This document shows positions 37,701-52,700 of a stretch of 64,000 nt of DNA, piece after piece; position 1 is the first letter of the stretch, and each line of letters starts with the position of its first letter. Position numbers and translations under genes: made by a program. Below the pieces are notes generated by a model. That model did no database searches. It had not been told where the DNA came from and saw only the letters and a list, made by a program, of their open reading frames with translations. Source of the stretch: Taenia hydatigena (taxonomy: Eukaryota; Platyhelminthes; Cestoda; Cyclophyllidea; Taeniidae); contig JADWOT020000002.1 in the NCBI GenBank assembly GCA_036345935.2, forward strand, positions 21,206,355-21,270,354, given 5' to 3'.

Positions 37701-40700
37701 TGTCTTGTTTTGAGCCTCGTTGGTCTAAGCTCCCCGGCATCACTCTTCCGTGTGGACTGTCGCAGCGGCAGGAACGCAGACTCTGAGAGTAGTTCTCTGC
37801 ATTTGAAGGTACTTGTAGTTATCGTCGATTTCAACGCTATTCACCTCCTGCGTCCTGGTCGCGAGTGTAGTTCTTAATTAAACTGGAGGGCGTTCCGAAC
37901 CGAGGACATTTCAAATACTCCCAGTTTTTCGCCGAGGGTGGTTTGACCTAACAATGTTTACTATGCTCTACCTCTTTGAGGGTTTGTCCTGGTCTTCTCC
38001 TTAATGTTTAAATACTTTCCAGTCATCAGGTCTCCAGTTTGTACTCTTGGTTCTATTGTGGACGAAATTGATCTTCTTCAGTACGGGTCTCACTTGCAGG
38101 TTACTTTAGCTGACAACGACAAAATGCGGTTCTTTTAATGATCTCTACAGACCCAGTCCTTAACAGAGGACGCCTTTTAAAGCGCCGGCAAAAGGAATCG
38201 TGTTCTTTCGCAATTTTGCTGCTCTATCACTGGTGAAGGCATTTCTAGGACCTAGAAGCCTGGCAGTCTGAGAAAATGGTGGTGAAGGCGAGAGTAGAGC
38301 TAACATTGAGGCGGGAGTGAAATTTGTGCAGTTTACCTCCCCATCGAGATAAAAAGTTTCCTCACCCAAATTTGTGGACTAAGCTGCCGTGTTTCCCTGT
38401 TTAGGCTGAAAGGTATTTCCCAATGAGAGCCACTCCATAGGGAGGTTGGCCGGACTTCGGTTCTTACTCATTGTTTTCCATTCCTCTTTGTAATATTAGC
38501 TATCGAAGTCATTCACATATCCTCGCTCTTTTTTCGCCTTACTTCCGGCCTCTTCTCAGTAGCAGCCATGATGTGGAAAGTTGGCTTGGTTTCAGCGGTC
38601 ATTCTGTCGAGCCTTCATTAGCCTCAGTCATCCGGGATAGATGTTTTTCTTCCTTAGTAATCGACTGTTCCAGTTTGATAGAAGCTTTCCTTGAAGTGTC
38701 AGTAAAAGCGGTTGTTATTTTTTGCGAGGCGGTCATAAATTTCGAGCCTATGCCGCTGCACTACCACTCAAGTTGCCTTTGAAGACTTAAGTCATATGAA
38801 TGTGGAAGAAGATGTTCAAAAGCGAAAGGGTAAACTGTGTGAAATATGCGCTAAGGGCGGGTATGCGTTCTACACCAACTCCAAAATAAATCTAACGACG
38901 GACTTAGGAGCGCTTCCCGGGTGGTCGGTATTCCTTCGAAATCGCGAAAATGTTTGTGTGAATCTCACAGCGACCCAATAAGCAGTAGCTGAATGTCAAG
39001 GTGTTTAAATCAGTCGGACCGGCTGTCAAAATGATCACAGTGGCTTTAAATCACCTCTACGGGATTATTCGTTGTGGATAGATGAAAATTATTCTCCATC
39101 CAGGACCCCAACAACCGTTTCCAATGCTGGAATGTGGTGTTTGTTTTGGAAAAGTGGTTTTTCCCCCTTCCTCTGGTTTTAAAAACCACATTTGGGCGTA
39201 CATTCAATGGGTGTTAGCTGCATACACTTCTGCGCCGTACTGGCTATCGCAATAACCCCAATAACCGCCAGTGGCGTCCTAGAATTCGCTCACAAAAAGA
39301 GCGAAGAGTGGAAAGGTCCTGATTTGTGCGTACGGGGTGTTCACGTGCAACAGTACCGCATGCAGTAAGGATTGGCAACTGTGTCCCATGAATGTGGCGA
39401 ATGACTGATTTATCGTTCGTCGACCTGTGTAGTCTCTTGATGGTGGGAACGCACGGGCCACTAATTACTCGGTCCCGGAGCACCTGAGTGACGCACGATC
39501 TTTAGTACAACTGCAAAATGGATGAACATTTCTATGGGGACGATAAATACAACACAGTCTTGCAGGCACACTCAGATTAGAACAGATGGTGCGAATTACG
39601 GGGGAGTGAAGCTAACTGTCTTGGGTGGGCTTAATCACACCGATTGTTTTTTTTTTGTATTGAAGCTTCCCACGTCAGGCTACTCTTTATCATTCCTTCA
39701 TCTTCCTTGAGACGAAATGAGTGACTTCACTGGGAACTCTCTTTGCAAAAGACCCGGTTTCCTTGATCCCCCTCATTTCCCCTGGCACATGCTACTTCTC
39801 CCTGATGTGGGCTACCTCAGAGAACTTATAAGAAATAAGTTCATACTAGAAACTGAAACGTTTGTAAAGGTGGAAAAGAATACGTGCTTTACTCTTTAAC
39901 TTTATCCCCGCGCAGCCCCCTCTACAGTAATGAAAAGGACAAGTGCACAAAACAGGAGGTGTGTACTTTTGACTCCGTTTCCCTTTTGCCTTGGCAGAAC
40001 TGCTTAACAAGTGTAATGTATTTGGTGAACTTAAAAAGGGTGGGAAAACGGCAAAATTTCCATAAAATTGAGCAAAGAATTCTTGAAGTAGTGCCTCAAG
40101 ACTGAAGAGGCCACATGGCTAAGTGACAAGTGAAGCCAGTATTGATCCTTCCTGTTCTCCGATAGTAAGCTATTAGTCGAGAGTTGACAACAAACTACTC
40201 TCGGCATTTTCAAAATCCAAGGCAAAATGGAGTCTGAGTCAGTTCGAAACAATGCGAGGAAAAGCAGATTTGTTTGACTCCGCATCAATCAATCAAGGGG
40301 TGACAGCCGCTCATTGTCACCTGTAGGGGTGGCCACTAACGCATTAATTAGCCAGTCCTACATTAGCTGGGAGGTTTACGAGTGAGGACTTCAGTGACTA
40401 CCTTGGTGACACTTTCTGCTTTTACTCCCTCGTTAGTAGTAAAATTTAAAAAAGGGAAGTAATTAAAACCCCTACTTACTATCTGATGCTTTTTGTGAGG
40501 AGATTGTAAAACGTTGAAGTGAAAGCATTGTCTTCCTTGTAAAACTACGCGTAGACGATTTGCAATTTTCCCCATCTACATAATTAAAGGCACACCGAAA
40601 ACTGCTAATCACGTAGGCGGGGACTGTTTTGGCCACATTTCTGCCCCACCTTTCGTCCGTTATGATATAATTATTTCTAAAAGTCATTCCTCACATAAAG

Positions 40701-43700
40701 TGGTGGAGCCATAAACGGCTTAGGATACCAGGAAATTAATGAGAATCCTATCGGGGTAATCATCACCGTGCGGTATCGAGTTAAACATCTATTTTTGGCC
40801 CAGCGTTTATGTGTTTTTCTAGAAAATAAGTCTTGTTTAGTGGTGATGCCGTTTACCTTGGCAATGCCGATTTCACATACATCCATCTTCATTTTTGCCT
40901 GTCGAAATAACTGCCATTAATGGTATGGTACTAACAACCCGAAATTCGACCTGATGCCTCTCCGTCCGCGGAGGATAGACACCCATCAGGCGTCCACCCA
41001 AACACAAGCCTCTTTAAAAGGCTCACAAAGGTGTCACGGAATTCAATCGAGCCATCACAGGCGACTCCACCACACGTACACTCAAACGGTCTGCAGCACC
41101 TTGGACTGGATGGTCTTTGTCTTTCGCCATTTAGTTAGTTCCAGTGTTCATCACTCACTTTCAGTCACTCTACGAGATCGAGGTTAGAGCTGGTTCGATA
41201 TCCGGGGCACGCCACATGCATTCTGCATTCACCACATCCAAATCATCGGCTCTGAAATTCTTCAACCTACCAATGGATGCCGATAACCACCATCACCACC
41301 ACCGCCACGGTGCAATTGCTTACTCTGCCTTCATAATGAGCACGAAAATGAGTCCGTGCACCTGACACATGCGTACATTCACACTCTTGGGGCACAAAAT
41401 GCATAACATGATGTAGAAATGACATTCCTTCGTCCTCGGTGTATTCTCCTCACAACTGTCGCCGTTGCTTGCACTCTTACAGTTGAACGCACTTATTCAG
41501 ATCAAACTGCAAATGAAGTCTACTTGTTGAAGGGGTGACAGGCAGTGATCAGATGTCAACCAACTGGCATCGCCCATCCTCTACCACCCTCTCCAACCCC
41601 CCTCCCCCTCCTCTCGCCATCCTCACATCTGCCAACAGAGGCAGAGCAACGTAAAGGCAATGCACTTCTGCCTGTCGCCCATTGTTCTCATCCGCAATAC
41701 GACTATGCAGCACGTACTAGCAAACCAACTGGTCAACTGCACACATTCACGGTTCCGCCATTACTACTCACATTGCAAGTAGCATCGTTCCACCAGATGC
41801 AACAATCTTTCCCACCTCCAGTGTTAGACCTACTGTTGTTAGAGCAACCCACTTCACGCCAATTCGTGCTCCCTTTGGAACCCTAATTTCGTTCAAAGTG
41901 ATCCGTTCTGACAGCTTTCGCTTTGACGCCGTCAACAACACATCGTATCGAATTGCAAACAAGAGGTGAATACGAAGACCCTGCTAAAATATGCGTGCAT
42001 CAGTGCAACAGCACGACCTCAAAACCTAAAGGTCAACCTGCGTCCACACACAAACGAGACGAAGGGAAAGTGGAACGACAGCTTGACATGAAATGCCGTG
42101 ATGAGTGAATGAGGGAAGAAGTGAATGCGCATGGAAACAAAGTGCAACACAACTTGGTGAATTCACTTTGAAATCATGGTCTGTGTCACAGCTAAATAAA
42201 ACTCTACACTGCTTGGTTGTGACATCATTCTCCCTGGTCTCGCCTCCTACGCCCTCTGCTTCTCCCTTCCCTCCCTCCCTCTCCCTGCATCCCCCATGCC
42301 GTCTCGGCCTCATCATGCCGTCACGTCTCCCCCTCCTCTTTCCGCGTCGTCTCCACTGCCCATCACAAGTCCACACATTTCCTCTGATCCGCCGATGTGT
42401 GTGTGTGTGTGTTTGTGTGTGCGTGTGACCGTGAACGTAGCAAATCGGTCATTCGGTGGAAGGAATGTCGATGTAGTCGCTAGCACTGATAAATACCCAT
42501 ATTCACAGGCAAACCTCAACCCCCTCCACCCCCTCCACCCATCATTACACGCGCACACACATGCACGAACTGGCACAGAAGAAAAGTTGCCTGCACCTTA
42601 CTTTCTCCCTCCTTCCCTCCATCTTCCCCCGTCTCTGTCTATCCACTTGTGCTTACATTGCTGCTCCCGTTGCATTCGCTCGTGTCGATCCCCTCTCTCC
42701 TTCTTCCCTTCCACCATCAACCTCTTCCTCCTCTGCATCTACTCAAACCATGATGATGCCAATTCTTTTGTTGTCTCTCTCGTGGACGTTGCTGTTGGTG
42801 ATAATAGCGTCGCCGTTGTCGTTGTCACAGACATTGTCATTGGCTGGCCAAGGGCTTTGAAGTCACTCAGTCCATTCGCAGAATTGTCTCCATTAGTCAG
42901 TCCTGATGTCAACTCCGCCGCGGTGGGTCCAATCGTCACAAACATATTAACAACAAATTGGACGAAATATTTCTAGGTCGACTACTCCCGTGACACAAAC
43001 AGGTCGGTCACTGTCGTAAGCTGCGATGTGACACATCCCTTCCCCTTCTTCCCCCCACTCCCTCCAGCAGGCGTGGGCAGGCTGCACAAAGTGAATCGTG
43101 CATTGTCACTCACTCACCCCTCACATTGGGAGCGGTGGAAGTCTCCTCACTTCTCTATCCCCTCCACCACATCCTCCACACTCCTCATCCTCCTCCTCCT
43201 CCTCCCTCTCCTTTCCCCATTACGATCCAACTCGGCATCTCTTTACTTCCTTTGGGATGACTGACACGTCGGATCATTCATCAGGCATTTCTCCACCTCC
43301 ATTCGTGCATTTGACACGACCATAATAATGTTTGCTATCCGATCTGAGAAAGCAAACTGCTTTAGCAATCCGCAACATTCCACCTCTTTTGTCCACTCGC
43401 GTTTCAATCATCACCCATCTCTTGACTGCTTTATGACCATCTTCGGTGGAGGCGATTGACTAAACGAGGCTTTGATGAGGTAGACGATTAACCCAATATA
43501 AAAGCAACTGGTCATCTCAGTTAATTGTCAGTCACTATAAAACCCACCATTCTTGTCCATAAGCTGTGTTATTTCAGCTTCTGCTCCCTCCTTTGATGTA
43601 CCGAGCACATTTGCCACCACCGACTGAGCAGCAGGATATCAGTTGGGAGCAGGAGGATTCAGCTTTACTCGTCTTTCAATTCCGTCGTTTCATCCACCTA

Positions 43701-46700
43701 CGTGGTTCAGCACTCATTGAGGGTGGATGGGACGGACGTGTGCATCTGGTCATTAGCACTCCCTCAAAGCCACCCATTCGGCCAGTCAGCCACATCTCTG
43801 CAGCTGTTCGTGTATTCATTCAGGCATTACTTTGCCACTTTCGCTGGTTTTAGCACTGCCTCCTCACAGATCTCCTTCTCTCACACACTCAGGCGAAGCG
43901 TCGGCTTTGCCTTCATTTTCGGGCAGATTGAAGCCGATTTCTTCTGCTCGAAGTCACCGTGTTGCATCAGGATATTCCATTTCACCACTCTCCATGTCCC
44001 TTCACCCAGGGCGATAAGTAAAGAGGTGATAGGAGAGACAAGCATCTACCCCTTTCTGCTTCTTCATTTTCCTCCTCTTCTTCGTTTTCTTCATTTGCTA
44101 TTTCCTCCGTGATCTCACATGCCAGCGATATCGCAACAGGATCCAACCACTTTCTTGCTTCTTTCCGCGTTTCTGTGCTTCCCAGCATCAAATCGCTCTG
44201 TCTGTCGTTGACATCACTGCGCTGAATGGGTGACAGTACTGGCACCAAGAATGACAACATCCATTCTCCACGCATGTCTTCGCGTCATCCGTCAACTCAG
44301 TATCAGTTTGTAGAATCTCTGCCTCTTGAAAAGACGTAATTCTCTCTCCCCAAACGTTCGCCTCTTCTTCCCTCCCTCCCCTCCTTCCTTCCTTCCTTCC
44401 CTCCTCTTCTCTTCCACCCATTTCTTCGTCGATTTCTCCACACCATTGTTTTGATTCCATTGCACTCAACTCAAACTGCCTCTTAGTGACTTCATTCATC
44501 CATTCTTCCCCTCCCCTATGTCTTTGTCACGCCTCACTTCTCATCCTCAACTCGCGATGCTAAGGATTCCTGCGTCACTGATAGTTTCTCTCACCCATGA
44601 AGTGCCAAACACTTCGGCTTCGGTAACCCATCGCAATCCATACTATGATCGCATCCAGCTGTCCACTTGTCACCTCCACAATGCAGGCCTGTAGCATGAC
44701 GCCCTCGTAGTCTCTCACTCGTCTTCTGCTCTGTCAGACCGACAGGCAGGCAGACAGTACAGTCAAATAAGGCGTTGCTATCAGCGGCAACTGCTGCTGC
44801 ATTCGCACAAAAATACACAGAAAACGGTCACAGACAAGAAAATGGGCAACCTTACAGTCGCTGCTAGTGTCACACGCACTGCATCTGCTGGTGTCGCCAC
44901 GGTCACTGCTGCAAATGCAAAGTCTGCTTTGGGTAACCGCTCACTTCATTCTCCACCAACATCTTTTTCATGAGGCTATGCTGCGACCGCAAACCGCATC
45001 TGTTCTTCCTTTCGCAACAGAACACTGTATGACTGTGACTTCCAATTGCCCTCGTACCACTCGAAAGGACACACCACCTACACCGGCAGTTGCATTTGCA
45101 CAGAAGTACGGCGAGATGCTCCACTCATCAAAAGCACTTTGCACAATGCTCCATTTCCAACTACAACCAACCACAAAGTTGGTCGGAAAAGCAGACACAC
45201 AAATGTTTCCTCCCTCACAGCAATTGCGTGACTCCTTCCACCACCATCGCGTAAACAACGCAAAGACTGGCAAGGCGGTAAAGTAGGAGGAAAATGATTG
45301 CCATTAATTAACCGTCCTGGCAAGATGACAGATGAAAAACGACAATGGACAGACAAATTAGCAGTGACAGATGGGTGGTGCACAAACCATTCCCGACGCT
45401 GAAGTGTTGCCAGTGAACACCCGATCCACCGTTCACTCTGAATGCCACCCCAAGGCAAATTAAGTCAAGTCGAGCAACACTCCAATCCAATGCCTCCGCT
45501 CAAAGCATAATTCGTCTGCTCATGCGGTGGTCACGGGGTCATGCGTTTGAGAGAAGACGACAGAGGGGCATCGACGTAAGGTAGGGTCAGATGGAATTCC
45601 TCCAACCACTTCTGTGGATTGTCGATGCACATTCTGTGTTAACATGATGAAGCTGTCGGAAGAGTAGACCTTGTCAATGGGAAAAGACGTGTTGTTACCT
45701 CGCCCTTCCCTTCATCGTCTTCCTCTTCCTCCTCCTCCTCCCCATCCTCCCTCTTCTCTCTCCTCCTCATTCCTCCGATGTGGCGATCAAGCCAATGGCT
45801 AAGCTCAGACGCCCACAACACTGTGGAGGGAACACAGACTGACGTCAATGTTGACAAAACCACAATGATGATAGGTGAGAAGGGTGTCATTTCCTACGCT
45901 CATCAGTCATCCATCCAATGTTCCCAGGATGACAATCTCTCTTTGTAGCTGAGGTGGTGACATTCACTCTACTCCTCTCTGACGGAATCAACATCCAGGA
46001 GTTGATACGATACCTCTTTCCATTCCGCAATGCTTCGGCACTGCAGGTGAGAAGGCGAGGTTGAGAATGCGTGGGTGTGTAGGTTAAGACAAAGCGACAC
46101 CAGAACACGGACGGTGACGGGTGATGGGTTGGACAGTGTGGAAGGGCGTTTGAAGGGGTGTGTGCGAGCGAGAGACAGAATGCATTCACGTCGAATGTGA
46201 CTACTGAGACCACCACTGATCAATAAATGACATTTTGGACGGCGGCTCGTGGTGGTGCACTGCCTTTGTGTTGGTTTATTTGGGCCCACTTCACCCCCTG
46301 TCGCCCCTTCCCACCCCGTTTACTAAGAGTCAGCTACTATCCTTTACCTCTCGCCTTGATAACCATCAAGGGGGGAGGGGTAGGTTGGCGCACATGCACA
46401 CACACACTCAAATGACAGGCAATGAATAACTGTAGGGTCTGGCACACGCCTTAACACTACTGAGTTTGAAAATGTGGTGGAGACGCAGGGTCAAATAAAT
46501 GGCTTCTCGCCCCTACGTCTCTTATTCGACAACGTCGACACTTAGGGTGGAGGAGCTTAGTGGGAGGTATTTGAATTAATTAGTTGATGCATGACGCACA
46601 AGGTTGAATTAAGTTGGATTCTGAAGGATTGCGGAATCGTCGATTGATGCATACCTTTTTTCAGTTTGTATACTTCTTGGACATTTTTTATTTATCGTTT

Positions 46701-49700
46701 ATCTTTCTTGACCACGTAAAGCCCTCCAGTTGTGTCTTTCGCATCTTGCAATGGGTGGGAGGACTTGGTGACCTAATTCAATTCTATTCGTCTGGCATTC
46801 CGGCACATAGCCATCCGTCTGTCCATCCATCTACTTCCCACTCAGATGTCTTCCTGGCCATTTCTACATCCATTGCTAGCATGCCATTTCCTTTTATTCC
46901 GAATGTGTTTTATGCCTTCAAGTACTTTATCCACATCGTCTCGCTCACTATTCCTTTCTCCTTCCGCATTTATAGGTGGATAAAATACGAAGAGGAGGTG
47001 GAAGAGAGTGCAGATAGATGGTCAAAGCCTCACGTGGCCATCCAACCGCTCATGTCAGTGTTCGAAGTTCGCAGTTGCCTCGCCAAAGCTGTCATGCTGT
47101 TGGATTTGGACGTGATGTCATTAGAACTTGTGGCTGGTGAGTTGCTGCTTCTCTTCTTCGTCTCGCCTTGAGGGTTGATGATGTTTCCATTAACATTTCC
47201 AGGTTGTAAGTGGTAATTCTTCAGATTGGACAGAAGTCGATTCGTTTCACCTGAAAAATTTGCCATTATTGTTGACCGTCATCAAGTACGGAAGTTATGA
47301 TTCCCACTATAAAGTCAACTCTTGGGGTCTGGCGACTTCGCACAAAAGTTTACATGAACTGGTCCAAATAGAGATTTTTCAAATGTTGTTATCATAATTC
47401 AACGTAAATTTATGCGCACTCGGCATCACTTGTCAACTCGGCGGTGTTGTTCTTGGAGTAGATCAAATGAAAGCGATAAATTAATTGTTTATTGGCGCCA
47501 AAGTGACAGAATTAAGCAGAATAAACGAGGAGTACGCCGATCATTTATGAGTGGTCGTTTATTTCGGCATAATTTTACCTGCTTCATGAAAGTCGGTGCT
47601 GAGTTGTTTGTTTATAAGGCCGTCTTTGTTTAGGCCTCTCTTATTATTTTATCTAAGATAATGTAAATACAGGGTTCGAGATTAAGGGGATATGACAAAA
47701 AATTCAAAATCAATTCAGAATAAAGTAAAGCTTGTCCACGCGATGCCATGTGGATGAAACACCAACAGGCGTTCACAGCGCTTTCTCATGGAAGTAATAG
47801 GTGGTAGGTTTTCGATTCCCAGGATGCTGAATTGTAAACGGTTTTTTGTTTGCAAATGGAGGCTGAATGAGACTCAGATGGATTGATGCTCTTCCCTTTG
47901 GTTTTGGCACTGCAAGGATAGCGTCGGTTTTTTTACCTCGTCATTACTGTGAAGCCTTAACTTTACACGCAGCCTCTGCGTATTAGTGTCCGTACTCATT
48001 CCGTTGCTGAGATGCTTGAAATCTTGCAAAATAGTTTGATGGGGGCTGGAAGCCTTAATCTGGCAATGTGCGTTAAAATTTAAAGTAGATGCGCTGAGTT
48101 TGGGCCGCTGTTAGGTGGGCTGGTCACTAGTCTCCTTTTTGAGCATATTCACCCAACATGAGGCTGAAAGGTAAGCCGTAGCGCTTCTCGAAACTTCTAT
48201 TGGGACTCAGGGCTACTGGCATGGCTTGGATGTCAGCCCGCACGGAAAAGGTGCATTAGCGGAGCACTTCAGTGTCCCCCTTCGCCAAAACTGGGAGTTA
48301 AGCTCTCCTTGGCAGACCTCCCGCTCGCCAATCGTACCTGCTATCGAATTTCCGTGGAACTGCGGAGATACTTCACCGCAACGTCACTTGGCAACTTCAC
48401 TGGATTCGGTGTTCAGCCCTTTATGGAAACTGGATTTGGGGAACGAATGTGCTGACTGCGCTTGTACATAACTAGTCGTAGCAACACTGGCCTGCAACCA
48501 AGTTCCTGCAAAAAATTACGAAGTTTAGCGTAGTTTCCTCTCTATTCCTCCCCGCCGCCTTGTTCTCACTTCGGAGCTGCCCAGCCATATCTATCTGGGT
48601 TCCATCCAACCGGTAGAGAAGTGGAGGAGCTATAATGGGTTCACGTAATTGGCATCTTCATACGGGGACAATAAATAGTTCCATAACGATGGCTATTGCT
48701 GTATCGGTTGTTAGTAGTTTTTCAGCAGGCCATGGAACTGGAATAGTTGCCGAAGACAAACCTCATTTTTGGTCTTTCTGTTGGGGATCGTCGTCGCTTC
48801 TCCCTGCTGTGGTTTATCACCCTGTAGTAGAAATCGCGGTAGATGTTCTTTGGGATGGGGTTTGCTTTGCACTGCCACCGATGTAGCTCCTTGAGGCTTC
48901 TCTGAAGACGGAAGAAGACCTTTAACTAGGGCAGATTTGATTCTTTTTTTGATTCACAGTAAGACTTGGAGCCACTGACATAGGTCGGAAGCCAGCCCAC
49001 TCCAGTGAAAGCACAAAGGTGGATACATTTGTACATAAAGTTGATTGGACAAAGAATCTAAGCACTGATCTGTGCATTTGTGTCACATCTGTGTACCTCT
49101 AACGTGTCAAGTATTCCTGCCGTGGTGACAAACCTCCATGGTGGAGCATAAGGAACTAGGTGCGGAAAAGAAGGGTAGGTTTGTGATGTTCGAGGTGCGG
49201 AAATGTGGACTCCCTTTTGAAATTTGCTATGACTTCAAGACACTGCGACCCTTTTCATACGTGTTAAACTTATGCAAATGCGTACGAAAAAAAAAAGAAA
49301 AAAAAAACAATGTAATGGAATGTGCGTGTCGGTGGCTAAGGGCAATTCCCCGTTGATGAATTCAAATGTTAACATGTAATCATTCTGATAAATAGATTAA
49401 TAAATTTGGAACCGAAAATAAAAGCAACAAGACGGCCATCACTATGCGTAACAGTTGACTGACTGCAAGATTAATTATGTTTCATGTTTTTTGATGAAGT
49501 CCCGTGCCGGGATCTATTGATCATGCAACCTTTCCTACTTGTGGATCATCATCCAGCAAGGGCGGGAATAACATCACTACCCGGTCACTATCGCCTTTTT
49601 ACTCTTTGGTCCTTGCATTTTTAAGCAAGGGTCAAAAAACAAAAGCCTGATGCCTTGATTACCTGATGTTAAATGATGTGTTTGCCTATTCTAAAATGCA

Positions 49701-52700
49701 ACGAAAGGGACACCGATTAGCCATGTTAAAGCATTTTAATTTGTCAGGAATTTTGGCTGGTTAGACGACTTTTTCTCTTCTGTATGAGGTTTCCACGCAA
49801 ATTTTAGGTGCTGAAGCGCTTGAAATGAATGGTTACGTAGCAGTTGATGGATAACCACCTCGAAAGGTGAATGCGGATCAGTTAATCCTCAAAACTCTCC
49901 GAATGCGGGCTGCAGTCGGTCAAAAATACTGAAACAGAGTTGATAGAATTTGGTAAGGGGGGAATTCTTGGCCATAATTCAACACACCGACGTGATTAAT
50001 GTTTCATAAGTCGGTATGCTACAAGAGAGTGGTCACCGTGGTGCTCTACTTCTATCCACCCCCCTCCCCTGCATCCTTTCCCCAAGCACGTGATCCCGTG
50101 ACCACATGACCACTTTGCCTGCCTTATTCACTTTTTTCGTGGTCATTTCCACTCCCGGTCTAAGGGTTTGAGTGAGCTTTCGCTTGGTTTGGTGTTTGGG
50201 GCTAGGCATGGCGTGGCTTGGTGTTGAACGTGTTGAAGATTGGAAATGGTTTATGTGCTGCACATTTGCCGCTTGCCATATATCATCCTGTCAGGGCGAA
50301 TAGTCAATTGCAATAACTTCCTACTTTTTTTGCCAGCTGTTACATTGTTTACCCGATGATGGTATAAGGAGGCACTCAATTACCACAAATAAATCTTTTT
50401 TATTTGGTCTGGCTGTTTGTCTGTGGCTGTTTTTCGTGTAGCCGACGGTGCGAGGACAGTAGTACCCAGTGTTTATAGTATCAATTTCTTTGACCTTGCT
50501 GTCTGCCCCATTCTGAAATGCCGAAAGGGGAGACGAGATGGTCGTGGAAGACGTCGATTCCACTCTATTTCTTCCCCCATTCCCCTCATGTCCAACCACG
50601 CATTCAAAAAGATGAAAAATATTTGCTCTTCGTTGATATTACACTAAAGCCATACAAGATAACACAAAGCAGGCGCTCCTAGCGTCTACCACCTTCATCA
50701 ATTATCACAAGTTGTGACGGTGGCGGTGGTGGTCACGTTCTCCTTTATTTACGCATGTTGGGCAATCCGTTTTAAGGTCAGTGAAGTGTTTTAGTAAACT
50801 ACTAACCCACTTTTAATTAACGTGGGTATGTTGATAAATAAATGCCGGTACTTTGAGTGAACCGCTTCAGTTATCAAGGCTGTTGCGCGGATATTTGAAC
50901 ATACGCTTGCCCACCCGCCATGAGAGGAACAGACATTGGCCTAGTTGTGACGGAGATGGAGGTAGTCAATGTCACCGACCTATCCAAACATTCTTTCATT
51001 CATTTACATATGCATAAATGGCTCGAAGCCACCATTTATTACTTTTTTTCCCTGTTCATCCACTCAACGACTACCTCCCCCAATCATTCACTTGTCGACC
51101 TTCTCATCCATCCCTCCATCAATTCTTTCGTTCACCGATTAGATCGACACCACGTAAATTCTGGTCCAACCCCATTTATCTTTGCGAATAAATGGGTGAC
51201 ATTTTTTCCAACTAAGTTAAAAACAACTATTTTGCAAGCCTTAGTGGCTGTAGCGGATGCATACACACTTATATTAATGTTATACGCAACACATCCACCA
51301 TTTCAAGATCCTGTGCCGCATAACGTCCCCGGAGGCGGCTGGGACACAAATTTATGCGGTATGTCCGGCACATTCCACCCCTTGCAGCGGCTATGACCGC
51401 TTTCTTTGATAGCCATAAGGTTTGTATCCCAGTGGGTCACCAGGACGATCCTGGTGTAAACAGGCGCACAGCAGGGGAACTATTTAGATCTCCGTTCTTC
51501 CTTTGAACGTTGCGTTACTTGTCGATCGTTCTGAGTCCTTCTTGGAACTGCGATCAATCGCGAGGCAGGAGGAAGCCACTAATTTCATCTGTGATAGAGC
51601 ATGCTGCTTATTTGACTATCATTCTCGACTGTCACGTCCTATCGGTGGGCGGTGATTGTGAGGAAGCTTGTGTAGTCACGCATACAATATACGAACAAAT
51701 GGTGGTTCATTATGCAGCTCTCATCATTTGGCGTTCGTCGTGGTTGCACTTTTCATTTCTATTGCCATAATGTAATCTTTTCTTATCACACTATCTACGA
51801 GCTGGAAATAGGAGAGGACATTTGGCTCCATTTTCAAAGCTTCATCTTGCTAACTCTGGTGGATCCACCGTTTCGTCCTCTGTTTTATACTGCTGAGGTT
51901 CACAGGTTATCAACGAGTGCTACTTCCAAAAGCAGAAACACTTAATGAAGTAGCCAAAATTCGATGCTTTTTCCTCCATAGCTCTGCATTCCTATTTCAA
52001 TCCCGTCCAACTGTTTGTGTGGGTTCCATTCAACCAATGGGAACGTGGAGAACGTATCATATATCGTAGCATTTTCATGATGAAGTTTCGACTGTTAAAA
52101 CTGAACCCAGCATTGATAGACATTCTGTTACGAAGTCTTTCGGATTAAGCCACCCACATTGTGTGCTGCCAATGCTTACTCCTGAGACATTTCCGGCGGA
52201 ACAACAAGGATGGTTCATTGAGACACTGCAGACACGGCCAGTGAGGCTGAAGAAACTACATGGTCAAGCGCTCCATTGAAACGAGTCTTCTGCCCCATCA
52301 CGAGCCCGACGGTCGGCAAATTTGTCGATGCAAGCGGAAGTTCATGTGATTGTGTCACTTTGTGTACGCATTGTTCAAGTGCTTTAACGTAAACACCTTC
52401 AATCACCGAGCTGATGAACGTCGTCTGCTTTGCAACAAGGATTATCGCTATCACCGCAAATAGTTCAATTTATTAACGCACGGCTGACAAGATGATAGTA
52501 AACTATAAAGTGAATTAGAAAGCCTAGGTTGGATTGGTGGACCTTTTTGGGTGATAGCGAAACTTGCATTTCAATGAATTTTGCCAATGACCTGTGAATG
52601 GACAGGGGGCATTCAGGATGACCTTACCTCCCTTTGACAGTTTGCCAAAATATCAGGTTTTTTCCTCATTCGATGTGTTCCTAAAAGTACAAATACCAGG

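Larger units (their letters stand above)
41651..46596. repeat. Left arm of a large inverted duplication
   Basis: This segment is the reverse complement of 58983-64000. Paired positions add up to about 105651 at the outer side and 105631 near the inner side, so only small indels separate the arms. Long stretches are identical, for example the frame at 42739-42945 versus 62711-62917. The main differences are length changes in simple repeats and a 20-25 bp insertion in the right arm near 60460-60485. High identity stops near 46525/59107. Beyond it, weaker similarity continues to about 46596/58983 and perhaps 46650. The arm lies wholly within SLC4 intron 4. Confidence 0.93.

Noticed and set aside
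38471..38981. Frames near 38.5-39.0 kb resembling a transposon remnant
   Set aside because: No catalytic motif, terminal repeats or target-site duplication could be found.
42296..42976. 226-codon frame in left arm and 288-codon mirror frame (62680-63546, -)
   Set aside because: Much of it translates CA/GT repeats and pyrimidine-rich tracts (runs of Cys-Val, Ser, Pro, His). The length reflects low complexity and duplication. Only short segments of it look protein-like.
50920..51396. 158-codon frame (+) in SLC4 intron 5
   Set aside because: It is rich in His, Ser, Phe and Leu from TCATTCATCC-type repeats, with no domain and no splice support.
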